From: Microvirga sp. 3-52
Lineage (GTDB): Bacteria > Pseudomonadota > Alphaproteobacteria > Rhizobiales > Beijerinckiaceae
Reading direction: 5' to 3'
NCBI RefSeq assembly: GCF_018383585.1
Contig: NZ_JAHAMK010000020.1
Span: 14,049 to 78,048, forward strand
DNA length: 64,000 nt
Below are positions 29,179 to 40,641 of this stretch, piece after piece; position 1 is the first letter of the stretch; each line of letters opens with the position of its first letter. The position numbers and the translations under genes were made by a program. The notes under the pieces are model-generated. The model had not been told where the DNA came from, ran no database searches, and saw nothing but the letters and a program-made list of their open reading frames with translations.

Positions 29179-29655
29179 ATGTCTGACTCTGCCTCTGCCG
29201 CCTGGAACGCGGGCCCGCATGCGGGCCCCTGGAACAACGGCGCTCATCGCCGCTGCGGGCGCAAGCCCGGACGCGGTTTGGAGATCGTCGGCATCATTCT
29301 GGGCTTCATCTTCGTCTGGCCGCTCGCGCTGGCCTATCTGGTATGGAAAATGTGTGGATATCCGAAATACGACGAAGCCAAGAGCTTCTTCCGTGACACC
29401 TTCGGCCGGGCCAGGGACGACTTCTACGCCTCGCGCGGTCCCGCCGGATTCGGTGGCTTCACCAGCACGGGCAACGCGGCTTTCGACGAGTACCGCCGCA
29501 GCGAGCTCGAGCGCCTCGAGGAAGAGCGCCGCAAGCTCGACGAGGAAGCCCGCGACTTCCGGAACTTCGTCGAGGAGCTGAAGCGAGCCAAGGACCGCGA
29601 GGAGTTCGACGCCTACATGGCCAAGCGCCGCGGCAACGGCACGACGAACGTCTAA
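29179..29655 (+). CDS. DUF2852 membrane protein
   Basis: A 158-residue protein. One hydrophobic segment (about residues 36-56, LEIVGIILGFIFVWPLALAYLVW) is followed by a charged C-terminal coiled coil (RRSELERLEEERRKLDEEARDFRNFVEELKRAKDREEF). This matches the alphaproteobacterial DUF2852 family, function unknown. GGGACC precedes the ATG weakly. It may be controlled by the upstream TetR through the palindrome at 29144. A UUCG-loop terminator follows. Confidence 0.85.
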   Translation: MSDSASAAWNAGPHAGPWNNGAHRRCGRKPGRGLEIVGIILGFIFVWPLALAYLVWKMCGYPKYDEAKSFFRDTFGRARDDFYASRGPAGFGGFTSTGNAAFDEYRRSELERLEEERRKLDEEARDFRNFVEELKRAKDREEFDAYMAKRRGNGTTNV

Positions 29656-29673
29656 ATCCAGTAGCAGCTCAAG

Positions 29674-29700
29674 GAGCGCCCTTCGGGGCGCTCTTTTCTT
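29674..29700 (+). terminator. Rho-independent terminator after DUF2852
   Basis: 8-bp stem GAGCGCCC / GGGCGCTC with a TTCG tetraloop, followed by TTTTCTT. Confidence 0.9.
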
Positions 29701-29715
29701 TTGAACGGCGCTCCG

Positions 29716-30262
29716 CCATGGCCGGTCCCGGACCAGCTCCGCCTTATTACCTCTTCGGTTGTCATCACCGGGCTCGTCCTGACCATCCCAGTCGGCTGAC
29801 CGCGGGGCCTTTCACATCGGGATCACCGCTCCTGGCTCGGCCTCCCCGTCATGGCCGGCCCTGTGCGGGCCATGACGCTGCTGGGAGGTGCCGTGCTCTT
29901 CGTGTCGGGATCACCGGGTCAAGCCCGGTGATGACGTCGAAGGATCCGAGGGCCGATGATGACCGGGCGGGAACGGTGATGACGCGGTGGAGCATGACAC
30001 TGTCCTGGTCACAACCTTTTTCGTCCCGCCCTCGTCCTGCACCTGCCTTCGCCCTGCACCCTCCTTGGTCACCCCTCTGCCGTCATGGCCGGGCTTGACC
30101 CGGCCATCCCGATGCGGTGAGGCGCCGCGCTCCAAGCCATCGGCATCACCGGCACGAGGCCGGTGATGACGTCGTGGAGTGCGAGGGCTGAGGGTGCAAG
30201 GGCCGGACGGCGCACGCCGATCGGGACGTGAAAACCGGTCCGGCACCGTCATCCCGGCCGAG
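29716..30262. repeat. Cluster of about five REP-like palindromes
   Basis: The 583 bases between the terminator and rdgB hold no supported gene. Family-1 units occur around 29758-29790, 29818-29878, 29908-29940 (GGGATCACCGGGTCAAGCCCGGTGATGACG), 30083-30115 and 30144-30175, with a trailing GTCATCCCGGCC at 30248. Orientation alternates. This is the densest array in the window. Confidence 0.85.
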
Positions 30263-30282
30263 GAGCCAATTCTCGCGAGGCG

Positions 30283-30924
30283 CTAAATCCGGTGCAAGCA
30301 ACCCGCCGCCAGCTTCACGAAAGCGCGGGCCCGGTGGGACAGGCCGGAAGGTTCCGGCTTTGACCAGTCGATGCCGTGCTTCTCCTCCGAGGAGATCTCA
30401 CCGAACGTCTCGGTGAAGCCGTCCGGCTGGAACATGGGGTCGTAGCCGAAACCCTTGTCGCCGCGCGGCGGCCACACGACCTGGCCGAAGACGCGTCCCT
30501 CGAACAACTCCTCATGCCCGCCGGGCCAGGCGATGACGAGGGCGGAGACGAAATGGGCCCTGCGGTCCGTCGCCTCGCGCTTCAGCAACTCGCGCTCCAC
30601 CCGCTCCATGGCGGAATGGAAATCCTTCTTCGGGCCGGCCCAGTCGGCCGTGAACAGGCCCGGCGCGCCGTCCAGAGCATGGACGCACAGGCCGGAATCG
30701 TCGGAAAGCGCCGGCAGGCCGGTGGTGATCGCCGCCGCATGGGCCTTGATGGCGGCGTTCTCGGCGAACATGTGCCCCGTCTCGTCGGGAACCAGCAGGC
30801 CGAGTTCGCCTGCCGACACGGCCTCCACGCCGAAGGGAGCGAGCAGTTCCTGCATCTCGCGCAACTTGCCCGCGTTGTGGGTGGCGATGACGACCTTGCC
30901 GGTCAGGGAACGATGAATGCTCAT
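30283..30924 (-). CDS. rdgB: XTP/dITP diphosphatase (non-canonical purine NTP pyrophosphatase)
   Basis: A 213-residue RdgB/HAM1 protein that hydrolyses dITP, XTP and ITP to protect DNA. Motifs [10 protein letters not shown] near residue 15, ADDSGLCV-like [21 protein letters not shown] and SHRARAF are all present. Its start overlaps the rph stop (ATGA), so rph-rdgB is one operon with coupled translation. Confidence 0.96.
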   Translation of the reverse strand: MSIHRSLTGKVVIATHNAGKLREMQELLAPFGVEAVSAGELGLLVPDETGHMFAENAAIKAHAAAITTGLPALSDDSGLCVHALDGAPGLFTADWAGPKKDFHSAMERVERELLKREATDRRAHFVSALVIAWPGGHEELFEGRVFGQVVWPPRGDKGFGYDPMFQPDGFTETFGEISSEEKHGIDWSKPEPSGLSHRARAFVKLAAGCLHRI

Positions 30925-31634
30925 GCCACCGCCTTCTTCTGCAGATCCACCAGCTGTGCCACGCCGGCTTTGGCGAGGCGAAGCAGGCTCAGGAACTCCT
31001 CTTCGGAGAAGGGCTTGCCCTCGGCCGTGCCCTGCACCTCGACGATGCCGCCGGAGCCCGTCATCACGAAATTGGCGTCGGTCTCGGCGGCGGAATCCTC
31101 CGCATAATCGAGATCGAGCACCGGCTGGCCCTTGTAGATGCCGCAGGAGATCGCGGCGACGGGCTCGCGCAGGGGATTGATCGAGATGATCGAGCGGTTC
31201 TGCATCCAGGTGAAGCAGTCGTGCAGCGCTACCCAGGCGCCGGTGATCGAGGCGGTGCGGGTGCCGCCGTCGGCCTGGATCACGTCGCAATCGACGACGA
31301 TCTGCTTTTCGCCGATGGCCGGCAGGTTGACGACGGCGCGGAGGCTACGACCGATGAGGCGCTGGATTTCCTGGGTACGGCCCGAGGGCTTGCCGGAATT
31401 GACCTCGCGGCGGGTGCGCTCATGGGTGGCACGGGGCAGCATGGAATATTCCGCCGTCACCCAGCCCCGGCCGGTGCCGCGCAGCCACGGCGGGCCCTTT
31501 TCCTCGAGCGAAGCGGTGCAGATCACCTTCGTGTTGCCGAAGGAGACGAGGCAGGAGCCTTCCGCGTAGCGCGCGACGCCGCGCTCCAGGGTGACGGGAC
31601 GCAGTTCGTCGGGCGCGCGGTTGGAAGGACGCAT
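30921..31634 (-). CDS. rph: Ribonuclease PH
   Basis: A 237-residue phosphorolytic exoribonuclease trimming tRNA 3' ends. Visible are [56 protein letters not shown] and [19 protein letters not shown] with the phosphate-site residues. CAGGAGA lies before the ATG at 31634. It is divergent from hrcA across 148 bases. Confidence 0.97.
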   Translation of the reverse strand: MRPSNRAPDELRPVTLERGVARYAEGSCLVSFGNTKVICTASLEEKGPPWLRGTGRGWVTAEYSMLPRATHERTRREVNSGKPSGRTQEIQRLIGRSLRAVVNLPAIGEKQIVVDCDVIQADGGTRTASITGAWVALHDCFTWMQNRSIISINPLREPVAAISCGIYKGQPVLDLDYAEDSAAETDANFVMTGSGGIVEVQGTAEGKPFSEEEFLSLLRLAKAGVAQLVDLQKKAVA

Positions 31635-31695
31635 GGCGGGATTCTCCTGAAAGATCTTGCGATTCCCCGCCTGTTTGAAGCGGCGGGGCGGTTTA

Positions 31696-31713
31696 GGCAA
31701 GCGAAGGCTTGCC
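31696..31713. promoter_or_regulatory. Hairpin/inverted repeat in the rph-hrcA gap
   Basis: GGCAAGC-GAAG-GCTTGCC, a perfect 7-bp stem in the divergent promoter region. It has no T-run. It is not a CIRCE element, whose half-site is TTAGCACTC. Role unknown. Confidence 0.35.
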
Positions 31714-31782
31714 GAAGAGACTTCCGATCCGCACATAATACTGACTTGCAGGGTCGAATTGTGAGAGCGTAGAACCCTTCGG

Positions 31783-32874
31783 ATGCATCCCACCGGTCCC
31801 TTTTCCCATCTGTCGGAAACCCGCGCCATCGCGGAGCTGAACGACCGTTCCCGCGAAATCTTTCGCCAGATCGTCGAGAGCTACCTGACGACGGGAGAAC
31901 CCGTGGGCTCGCGCCATCTCTCGCGCATCCTCCCGATGACGCTCTCCCCCGCGTCGATCCGCAACGTGATGGCGGATCTGGAGATGGCGGGCCTGATCTT
32001 CGCGCCCCATACCAGCGCCGGGCGCCTGCCGACGGAGACGGGTCTGCGCTTCTTCGTCGATGCCATGATGGAGATCGGTGACGTCACCTCCGAGGAGCGC
32101 TCGCGCATTGAGGCGCAGATGCGGGCCGCCGCCTCGGGCCATACCCTGGAAACGGCGCTTGCCGAAGCCTCCGCGCTGCTGTCGGGCGTCTCGCGAGGCG
32201 CCGGCGTGGTCGTGACGTCCAAGTCCAATGCGCGCCTCAAGCACATCGAATTCGTGCGCCTCGACCCGGCCCGCGCCCTGGTGGTGCTCGTCTCCGAGGA
32301 CGGCTCCGTGGAAAACCGCCTTCTCGACCTGCCCGCGGGCCTGCCCGCTGGCGCCCTGGTCGAGGCCGGCAATTTCCTCAATGCCCGTATCCAGGGCAAG
32401 ACCCTCGGCGACGTCAAGCGGGAGATCCAGACCCGCCGCGAGGACATGGAGCGGGAGCTCGACGCGCTGACCGCGAGGCTCGTGGAAGCGGGGCTCGCCA
32501 CCACGGTGGGACCGGCGGATTCCCGTCAGCTCATCGTGCGCGGGCAGGCCAACCTCCTCGACGACCTGAAGGCAGTCGAGGACCTGGACCGCATCCGCCT
32601 GCTCTTCTCGGACCTGGAGACCCAGACCGACGTGATCGACCTCCTGAGTCGGGCCGAGGGCGGCGAAGGGGTGCGCATCTTCATCGGCTCGGAGAACAAG
32701 CTCTTTTCGCTCTCCGGCTCCTCAATGATCGCCGCCCCCTTCCGGGACGGCAGCCAGAAGATCGTCGGAGTTCTGGGCGTCATCGGTCCGACCCGACTGA
32801 ACTACGCCCGCATCGTCCCCATGGTCGACTATACCGCCAAGGTGATCTCGCGCATCCTGGAACAGGGGCGATAG
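31783..32874 (+). CDS. hrcA: Heat-inducible transcription repressor HrcA
   Basis: A 363-residue HrcA. The N-terminal winged helix includes [24 protein letters not shown] and [30 protein letters not shown]. The C-terminal GAF-like regulatory domain ends with [24 protein letters not shown]. It binds CIRCE sites, classically at groESL, and no CIRCE is visible in this window. It is divergent from rph-rdgB. grpE, its frequent partner, is 17 kb away. Confidence 0.97.
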   Translation: MHPTGPFSHLSETRAIAELNDRSREIFRQIVESYLTTGEPVGSRHLSRILPMTLSPASIRNVMADLEMAGLIFAPHTSAGRLPTETGLRFFVDAMMEIGDVTSEERSRIEAQMRAAASGHTLETALAEASALLSGVSRGAGVVVTSKSNARLKHIEFVRLDPARALVVLVSEDGSVENRLLDLPAGLPAGALVEAGNFLNARIQGKTLGDVKREIQTRREDMERELDALTARLVEAGLATTVGPADSRQLIVRGQANLLDDLKAVEDLDRIRLLFSDLETQTDVIDLLSRAEGGEGVRIFIGSENKLFSLSGSSMIAAPFRDGSQKIVGVLGVIGPTRLNYARIVPMVDYTAKVISRILEQGR

Positions 32875-32960
32875 GCTCGAACAGTCTTCGGCTGTGACCT
32901 ATCAGGATCGGGGCGTGGCCTCGTGCGAGGTGCAGCAGGACTCTTGTCTTTAGGCGTTTT

Positions 32961-35093
32961 ATGGCAAAGATGAACGGCCGCGCCCAATATTTCAGCAACA
33001 AGGTCCGGCGCCGGAGCGATCAGACAGTGGGCAAATCCTTTTCCGTGTCGGGACTGGGCGGATGGAAGGCCGCCCGGCAGCATCTCCCGTCCGTGCGGGC
33101 ACGCCTCATCCTCCTCGCGCTTGTCCTGCTCATTCCGGCACTCGCGACAGCCGCTATAACCGTCTATGCCGGATACCGACACGATCGTGAGGAGATCGAG
33201 AAGCACCTTCAGGAGACCTCCCGGGCGCTGTCGCTCGTCGTCGACCGCCAGTTCGGCCAGGCCGAGGCCCTGCTCTGGGCGCTGTCCACGTCGCCCCAAC
33301 TCATCGAGAAAGACTATGCGGAGTTCGATGCGAGAGCTCGCGCTGCGATCCGCATTCCGGGCACCTGGATCACTGCTGCGGACGATCGCGGTCAGGTCGT
33401 CAATACGCTGCTCCCACCCGGAAGCCCTCTGCCGCTCATCCAGAACAAGGATCATCGCCAAGGCCTGAGACCTGGGGTGATCAGGATCAGCAATCTGTTC
33501 AACGGCTTGGTGGCGAAGGAGCCGACCGTCGGCATCGACACGCTCGTGACCGCCAGGGACGGGTCCGAGCTTTACATCAGCATCAACATGCTGGCCGAAA
33601 CGGTGAGCCGGGTTCTGGCGGACCAGGGCCTTCCTTCAACCTGGATCGGCGCCATCGTCGATCGCAACGGCACGGTGGTGGCGAGAAGCCGCGACGCCGG
33701 TCGGTTCGTCGGCAACCCAGCGACCCTTGAAAACGTGGCGCGGGTCCGGGCCGAGGTCAGGCAAGGTGTCTTCGAGAGCATCTCCCTGGACGGCATACCG
33801 ACGCTGCTGGCTCTGTCGCGCTCCCCCGGCTCGGGGTGGTCGACCATCGTGGCTGTACCGCGTTCGGAGATCACGGCGGCGCCTTGGCGCTCCGCCCTAT
33901 ATCTGACGGCGGCCGGAGGGCTCCTCCTTACCCTTGGAACCTTCATGGCATGGCTGGTTGGTCGCAGCATTGCAGCGCCGGTCGAGAAGCTGGTCACTCT
34001 GGCACAGCATCTCGGGCGCGGTGAACCGATCATGGTTTCGGCAAGCGGATTGGCGGAGATCGACCGGGTCAGCGACGCACTCGCCTCAGCCTCGACGGAG
34101 CTTCGGCAACGCGAGGCCGCCCTGCGGGCAAGCGAGGCACGCCTGCGCGCCACCCATGAGAACGCCGCGGTGGGGATCGCCGAAGTGGATCGGCAGGGCC
34201 GGTTCATTTCCGTCAACGAGGCCCGCTGCAAGTTGACGGGCCACAGCCGCGAGGAGCTGATCGGACAGCACTTCAGCCATGTCACGCAACCGGGGAGCGT
34301 GAATCAGGATCTGGCCCTCTTCTCCCGTCAGGTTGCGGGCGAGCTGGACACCTATACCACCGAAAGCCTCTTCACCCGCAAGGACGGCAGCAGCGGATGG
34401 GCCCGCGTGACGAGCACCGCCCTGCGGGATGCATCGGGCCACTTCCTCTATGCCGTGCGCGTGGTCGAAGACATCACGGAGCGCTGGGCCGCCGACCGCC
34501 GTCAGAGACTGCTCATCGACGAGCTGAATCACCGGGTCAAGAACACCCTCGCCACCGTCCAGTCGCTGGCATGGCAATCGAACCGCTCCGGCGCATCGCC
34601 CCAGGTGGCGCAGGAACGCTTCCAGGAACGCCTGCTGGCCCTCTCGCGCACGCATAACCTCCTCAACGAGACGCACTGGGAGGGCGCTTCGCTCAAGACC
34701 ATCCTGGAAACGGAGCTTGGGCCTTATCGGACCACCCCGTTACGCGTCACGATCAACGGTCCGGACGTGCATCTCGTGCCCAAGTTGGCGGTGGTCCTGG
34801 GCATGGCATTCCATGAGCTCACCACCAATGCCGCCAAGTACGGGGCGCTCTCGACGGCGTCTGGCAGGGTACAGGTCGACTGGACGATCGAGGGAGCGAT
34901 CCTGACCGTCCATTGGTCCGAGCGGGGCGGGCCGATCCTCGAAACCCAACCGGTTCCGGGCTTCGGCTCGCGCCTCTTACGGCAGACCATCACCAGGGAG
35001 CTTGCAGGACAGCTCGATATGCGCTTCGAGCGGGAGGGCGTTTGCTGCACCATCGAAATCCACATCGAGGCGGCCGAGCAGCAAGCCGCTTAA
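32961..35093 (+). CDS. HWE-family sensor histidine kinase
   Basis: A 710-residue membrane sensor. TM1 is at about residues 46-70, then a periplasmic Cache-like sensor (about 75-310), TM2 (about 313-335), a HAMP-like linker, a PAS domain (about 395-510) and an HWE kinase core. The phospho-acceptor is His524 in ELNHRVKNTL, the family His is in AFHELTTNAAKYGALS, and WSERGGP supplies the WxE motif. There is no C-terminal receiver and no response regulator gene nearby, so it is an orphan. HWE kinases in alphaproteobacteria often feed the PhyR general-stress pathway, but that is only a possibility here. Confidence 0.92.
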   Translation: MAKMNGRAQYFSNKVRRRSDQTVGKSFSVSGLGGWKAARQHLPSVRARLILLALVLLIPALATAAITVYAGYRHDREEIEKHLQETSRALSLVVDRQFGQAEALLWALSTSPQLIEKDYAEFDARARAAIRIPGTWITAADDRGQVVNTLLPPGSPLPLIQNKDHRQGLRPGVIRISNLFNGLVAKEPTVGIDTLVTARDGSELYISINMLAETVSRVLADQGLPSTWIGAIVDRNGTVVARSRDAGRFVGNPATLENVARVRAEVRQGVFESISLDGIPTLLALSRSPGSGWSTIVAVPRSEITAAPWRSALYLTAAGGLLLTLGTFMAWLVGRSIAAPVEKLVTLAQHLGRGEPIMVSASGLAEIDRVSDALASASTELRQREAALRASEARLRATHENAAVGIAEVDRQGRFISVNEARCKLTGHSREELIGQHFSHVTQPGSVNQDLALFSRQVAGELDTYTTESLFTRKDGSSGWARVTSTALRDASGHFLYAVRVVEDITERWAADRRQRLLIDELNHRVKNTLATVQSLAWQSNRSGASPQVAQERFQERLLALSRTHNLLNETHWEGASLKTILETELGPYRTTPLRVTINGPDVHLVPKLAVVLGMAFHELTTNAAKYGALSTASGRVQVDWTIEGAILTVHWSERGGPILETQPVPGFGSRLLRQTITRELAGQLDMRFEREGVCCTIEIHIEAAEQQAA

Positions 35094-35216
35094 GCTCCGG
35101 GTCAGTCGGCGACCGGTCCAGGTCTCACCAGCGTCACAGGAAGCGATCAGGTCGTTGAACTTTCCTCTGCTTCTGCCCAGAGTCAGCCGGATAGGAAATA
35201 ATCTTCTCCTGAGGCG

Positions 35217-35675
35217 TTGAACCTCCGACCCGCGGAAAGCGGCCATGTTTCCCTGACTGAGGAGATTACCGCGAAGGCACTGACACTCATCGCCAGCACC
35301 GGTCTCATGGTGCTCGGCACCATCGGCTTGGCCCAGGCCCAGACGAGCGGCACACCCGGCTCCCCTTTCCCGAACGCTGCTCCGCATGAAATCCGCACGA
35401 TCAACGGCGTCCCCTGTCGCACCATTCTCGACCGCGAGAGCAACCAGCGCATCCCCGTTCAGTGCGCCAGTTCGGCCGGCATGGTCGGCATGGACCCGGC
35501 GACAACCGGCAGCGTCCTCGTCGGCCTGCCTGCCGGAGCTCCCGTGTCCGGTACGCCGGCCTCCGCCTTCCCGACGACCGCCCCGCATGAAATCCGCACG
35601 ATCAACGGCGTCCCGTGCCGGACCGTCCTGGTCCAGGGCACCGACCAGCGCGTTCCCGTCGAGTGCGCCCGGTAA
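35217..35675 (+). CDS. Exported protein with two 41-residue Cys repeats
   Basis: An open frame of 152 residues. A hydrophobic signal (LTLIASTGLMVLGTIGLAQA) ends before two repeats of the form SGTPxSxFPxxAPHEIRTINGVPCRTxL...QRxPVxCA. Each repeat holds two Cys. The core of the repeats is nearly identical in DNA (around 35382-35413 and 35583-35614), which points to recent duplication. The start is uncertain: TTG at 35217 has GAGG nearby, but a GAGGAG lies later (about 35259) without a standard start codon after it. No function known. It follows the HWE kinase by 123 bases. Confidence 0.65.
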   Translation: MNLRPAESGHVSLTEEITAKALTLIASTGLMVLGTIGLAQAQTSGTPGSPFPNAAPHEIRTINGVPCRTILDRESNQRIPVQCASSAGMVGMDPATTGSVLVGLPAGAPVSGTPASAFPTTAPHEIRTINGVPCRTVLVQGTDQRVPVECAR

Positions 35676-35767
35676 TCGTGCCTCTATCCGGCAGGCGCGG
35701 ACGGCTGGTTCCGCGCCTGCCTCACGTCAATGAGGAGGAGCTGACAGCCAAAGCTTGACCGGCTGGT

Positions 35768-37135
35768 CTAAGCCATGTGCCGCTGGGTTTTGGGCCGATA
35801 CAGCGCATAGAGCACGAAAATGCCGGCAAGCAACGCTCCTGCGAGAGCCGGCGCCCGCCAATCGCCGGTGACCACCCGGACGATCACCAGACCCGCGCAG
35901 ACGAAGCACCCGAGAAGCGGCAGGATCAGCGGGATCTCGAAACGCCCGTGCGGCTCCCCTTCCCTGTTCTTCAGCAGCACCAGCGCGCCGTTCAGCAACG
36001 CGAAGACGAGGAGCAGCAGGAGCACGGTGGCAGCGGCAAGTTGGCCGATGGTGCCGATGAGAGCGAGCGGAGCCACGACCACGAACAGGGCGAGAATCGC
36101 CAGATGCGGAGTGCGCCGGCTCGGATGAACGCGACCGAGCCAGGACGGCAGGAGACCCTGATGGGCCATGCCGTAGGCCAGCCGCGAGGCGGTCACGTAG
36201 TTGACGAGCGCCGTATTGGCGACGGCAAACAGGGTGATCAATGCATAGACGATGGGCGGAAGCCACGGGGCCGCCTTTTCCATCACGGCCGTCAGAGGAC
36301 CGGGTGCCGCGGCGAGCTCCCGCCAAGGCAGCACGGAAACGGCCGTGACCGCGACCCCCATATAGATCACCGCCGCCATGCTCATGGCGGCGATCAAACC
36401 GATGGGAATGGTGCGTTGAGGATCATGACATTCCTCCGCAACATTCAACGAATCCTCGAAGCCGATGAAGGCGAAGAACGTGAGCACGGAGCCCTGCAGC
36501 ACGAGCAGGATCATCACGTCGCTGGCGCCCTCTCCCGGCGGCGGCGTCTCCAGGAGATCGACCGTTCCCCAATAGCTGATGCCCACGGCGACCACGAGCA
36601 GCAGGCCGCCGGCCTCGATGCAGGTGCAGAGCACGTTGACCCACATGGATTCCCGGATGCCGCGCAGCACCAATCCGGTCAGGAGCAGGAGGAATCCCAG
36701 CGCCAGCCAGGTCACGGTCTGCCCGCCAGTTCCCGTGAGGGAGGCGAGATTGGCGGCAAAGACCCGGGACTGGGTGGCCACGGAGGTGAGCGACGAGCAG
36801 GCCACCGCCAGCCCCACGACGAAGCCGACGAGCGGCGAACGATAGGCCCGCTCCGCCACGTAGGCGGCGCCTCCTGCCCGCGGGTAACGAGAACCGAGGG
36901 AGGCATAGGTGAGTGCTGTCAGCAGCGCCGCCACGAGGGCCACGAGGAAGGCCAACCAGACCGCATTGCCCACCTGTCCCGCCGCCTGCCCGATCAGCCC
37001 GTAGACACCGGAGCCGAGCATGCTGCCGAGCCCATAGAGCGCCAACTGGAAGGAGCCGATACTCCTGTGAAGATCGGGGCGCCCCGTGCCGTCGAGATTG
37101 TCCGCACCTTCGGTAACGACTGGAGTTCCGGCCAT
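35768..37135 (-). CDS. APC family amino acid/amine permease
   Basis: A 455-residue transporter with about 12 membrane segments. It begins [25 protein letters not shown] (the TM1 GSG motif of the APC superfamily) and includes [26 protein letters not shown], the conserved FxGFE region after TM6. Substrate is not determined; amino acids or amines are usual. ATG at 37135 has GGAAGA upstream. It is divergent from lepA. Confidence 0.9.
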   Translation of the reverse strand: MAGTPVVTEGADNLDGTGRPDLHRSIGSFQLALYGLGSMLGSGVYGLIGQAAGQVGNAVWLAFLVALVAALLTALTYASLGSRYPRAGGAAYVAERAYRSPLVGFVVGLAVACSSLTSVATQSRVFAANLASLTGTGGQTVTWLALGFLLLLTGLVLRGIRESMWVNVLCTCIEAGGLLLVVAVGISYWGTVDLLETPPPGEGASDVMILLVLQGSVLTFFAFIGFEDSLNVAEECHDPQRTIPIGLIAAMSMAAVIYMGVAVTAVSVLPWRELAAAPGPLTAVMEKAAPWLPPIVYALITLFAVANTALVNYVTASRLAYGMAHQGLLPSWLGRVHPSRRTPHLAILALFVVVAPLALIGTIGQLAAATVLLLLLVFALLNGALVLLKNREGEPHGRFEIPLILPLLGCFVCAGLVIVRVVTGDWRAPALAGALLAGIFVLYALYRPKTQRHMA

Positions 37136-37300
37136 GGCGTCTTCCCGGATTGTTGTCCTCTTCGAAGGAATGATAGGGCGCGCCGGACGCTTGGCGACGG
37201 GAAGGTCCTTCCCGACACGCGACACGGCCTTCCCTTGGCATATGGGGGCCAGGCTGCTATTGCCCGGCCAACAGGGTTTCACACCCGCCAGAGTTTACTG

Positions 37301-39106
<1,806 letters not shown>

Positions 39107-39146
39107 AAGAAAAGCCGTCGAAGCTTCCGCTGCAAACTCTTTGACA

Positions 39147-39177
39147 GGCCCGGCTCGGTCGCAAGCCGGGCCTTTCT
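39147..39177 (+). terminator. Rho-independent terminator after lepA
   Basis: 9-bp stem GGCCCGGCT / AGCCGGGCC (39147-39155, 39164-39172) with an 8-base loop, then TTTCTCTT. Confidence 0.88.
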
Positions 39178-39382
39178 CTTGCCGTTTGCACTGCAGCAAC
39201 AAACGCTGGAACCTGCCCTCCCTCCCAGAGTTCAACCCAGGCACGGGGCTTGGTCTCGCACATGTCGCAGGCTGAAGAACGGGGTCTCCGGACGCCGGGC
39301 TTCGGCACGTCCATGCCAGGAAGGCCGAGCCTCTCACAAACCGCACATCCGAGCCACAGGATCTCGCTTCACAGGAGAGCCC

Positions 39383-40618
39383 ATGTCTTCGCCCCTGCGG
39401 GCCACGCTGCCGACCCTCTTTGCGCTTCTTCTCGGCTACGCTCTCATGCAGGTCGGCAATACCTTGCAAGGAACGCTGCTCAGCGTGCGCGGTAGCATCG
39501 AGCAGTTCACGCCGACGGAGATCGGGGCCGTGGGCTCCGCCTTCTGGGGCGGCATCGTGATCGGCTCCCTTTATGCCGGGCGGGTGATCCAGCAGGTGGG
39601 CCACACCCGCGCATTCGCGGCGCTGGCAGCCGTCGCGGCATCGACAGCGCTCTTTCATCTTCTCGTGATCAGTCCGGCCGTATGGATCGCCGCGCGGGCC
39701 CTTACCGGCTTCTGCTTTGCCGGCCTCTTCATCGTCGTTGAAAGCTGGCTCAACGCATCGGTCACCGCACAGACGCGCGGGCAGGTTCTCAGCGTCTATG
39801 GGATGACCGGCCTGATCGCAGGGATCGGCGGGCAGATGCTACTGCCGGCAGGCGATCCCTACGGCTATCGGCTGTTCTGCTTCGTCGCCATCCTCATTTC
39901 GCTCGCTCTCGTTCCGACGGCCCTGTCGCGGGCTACGGCACCGGCTCATGCGGTCAGCGACACCAAGATCAACCTGATGAAGCTCTATCGCCAATCACCC
40001 TTCGGCGTCGTGGCAGCTGTTCTCTGCGGTGTCACCACCAGCTCGTTCTTCGCGCTCGGACCCATCTGGGCGCAGGAGCGCGGTTTAAATTCGGCGGAGA
40101 TCGCGATCTTCATGGCCTGCGGCACGCTCGGCGGCTTTGCCACCACCTATCCTCTCGGCTGGCTCTCGGACCGCATGGACCGGCGCCATGTGATCATCGG
40201 CGCCTCGGGAATGGCGGCTGCGATCCTGCTCGCGCTCATCCATTTCGTGTCGCCGACGGTACCGGTCTGGCTGATCTTCCTCTATGTCGCTATCTTCGGC
40301 GGCAGCGTGATCCCCACCTACAGCATCGTCACCGCGCATGTGAACGACATGGTGAAACCGGGCGAGTTCGTGGCAGCAGCGGGCGGCCTCCTGATCCTGC
40401 AGGGCGTCGGCGCCACCATCGGACCCATCATTGCCGGCATGGCCATGACGGAGTTTGGACGATTGGGCCTTCTCTACGTCGTCATCACCGCCCAGGCTCT
40501 CATGGCGATCTGGGGCGCTTATCGCAGCCTGCAGCGCGCTGCGCCTCCGACGGAGGAAAAGGAGAGTTTCAGCATCGAACCTGCCGTTCCCGTCGGAACG
40601 CAGCTGGAGGCGTCATAG
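39383..40618 (+). CDS. MFS transporter (YcaD-like)
   Basis: A 411-residue major facilitator with about 12 membrane segments. Loop 2-3 (YAGRVIQQVGHTRAFA) and the later GWLSDRMDRRHVIIG, a good copy of the MFS G-x3-D-R-x-GRR motif, support the family. The layout resembles the YcaD/YfkF subgroup. The substrate is unknown. ACAGGAGAG precedes the ATG at 39383. The gene is convergent with the SDR gene that follows (23-base gap). Confidence 0.88.
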   Translation: MSSPLRATLPTLFALLLGYALMQVGNTLQGTLLSVRGSIEQFTPTEIGAVGSAFWGGIVIGSLYAGRVIQQVGHTRAFAALAAVAASTALFHLLVISPAVWIAARALTGFCFAGLFIVVESWLNASVTAQTRGQVLSVYGMTGLIAGIGGQMLLPAGDPYGYRLFCFVAILISLALVPTALSRATAPAHAVSDTKINLMKLYRQSPFGVVAAVLCGVTTSSFFALGPIWAQERGLNSAEIAIFMACGTLGGFATTYPLGWLSDRMDRRHVIIGASGMAAAILLALIHFVSPTVPVWLIFLYVAIFGGSVIPTYSIVTAHVNDMVKPGEFVAAAGGLLILQGVGATIGPIIAGMAMTEFGRLGLLYVVITAQALMAIWGAYRSLQRAAPPTEEKESFSIEPAVPVGTQLEAS

Positions 40619-40641
40619 CGCCTCCAGCTGAAGCGGGAAAC

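Noticed and set aside
37234-37262. RpoH-like promoter before lepA (CTTGGC-N16-GCTATTG)
   Set aside because: The -10 is poorer than in dnaK and grpE and only the spacing is right; too weak to annotate.
35777-37300. In-frame 508-codon extension upstream of lepA
   Set aside because: It is antisense to the APC permease, has shadow composition, and EF4 proteins start at [25 protein letters not shown] sequence, that is at 37301.
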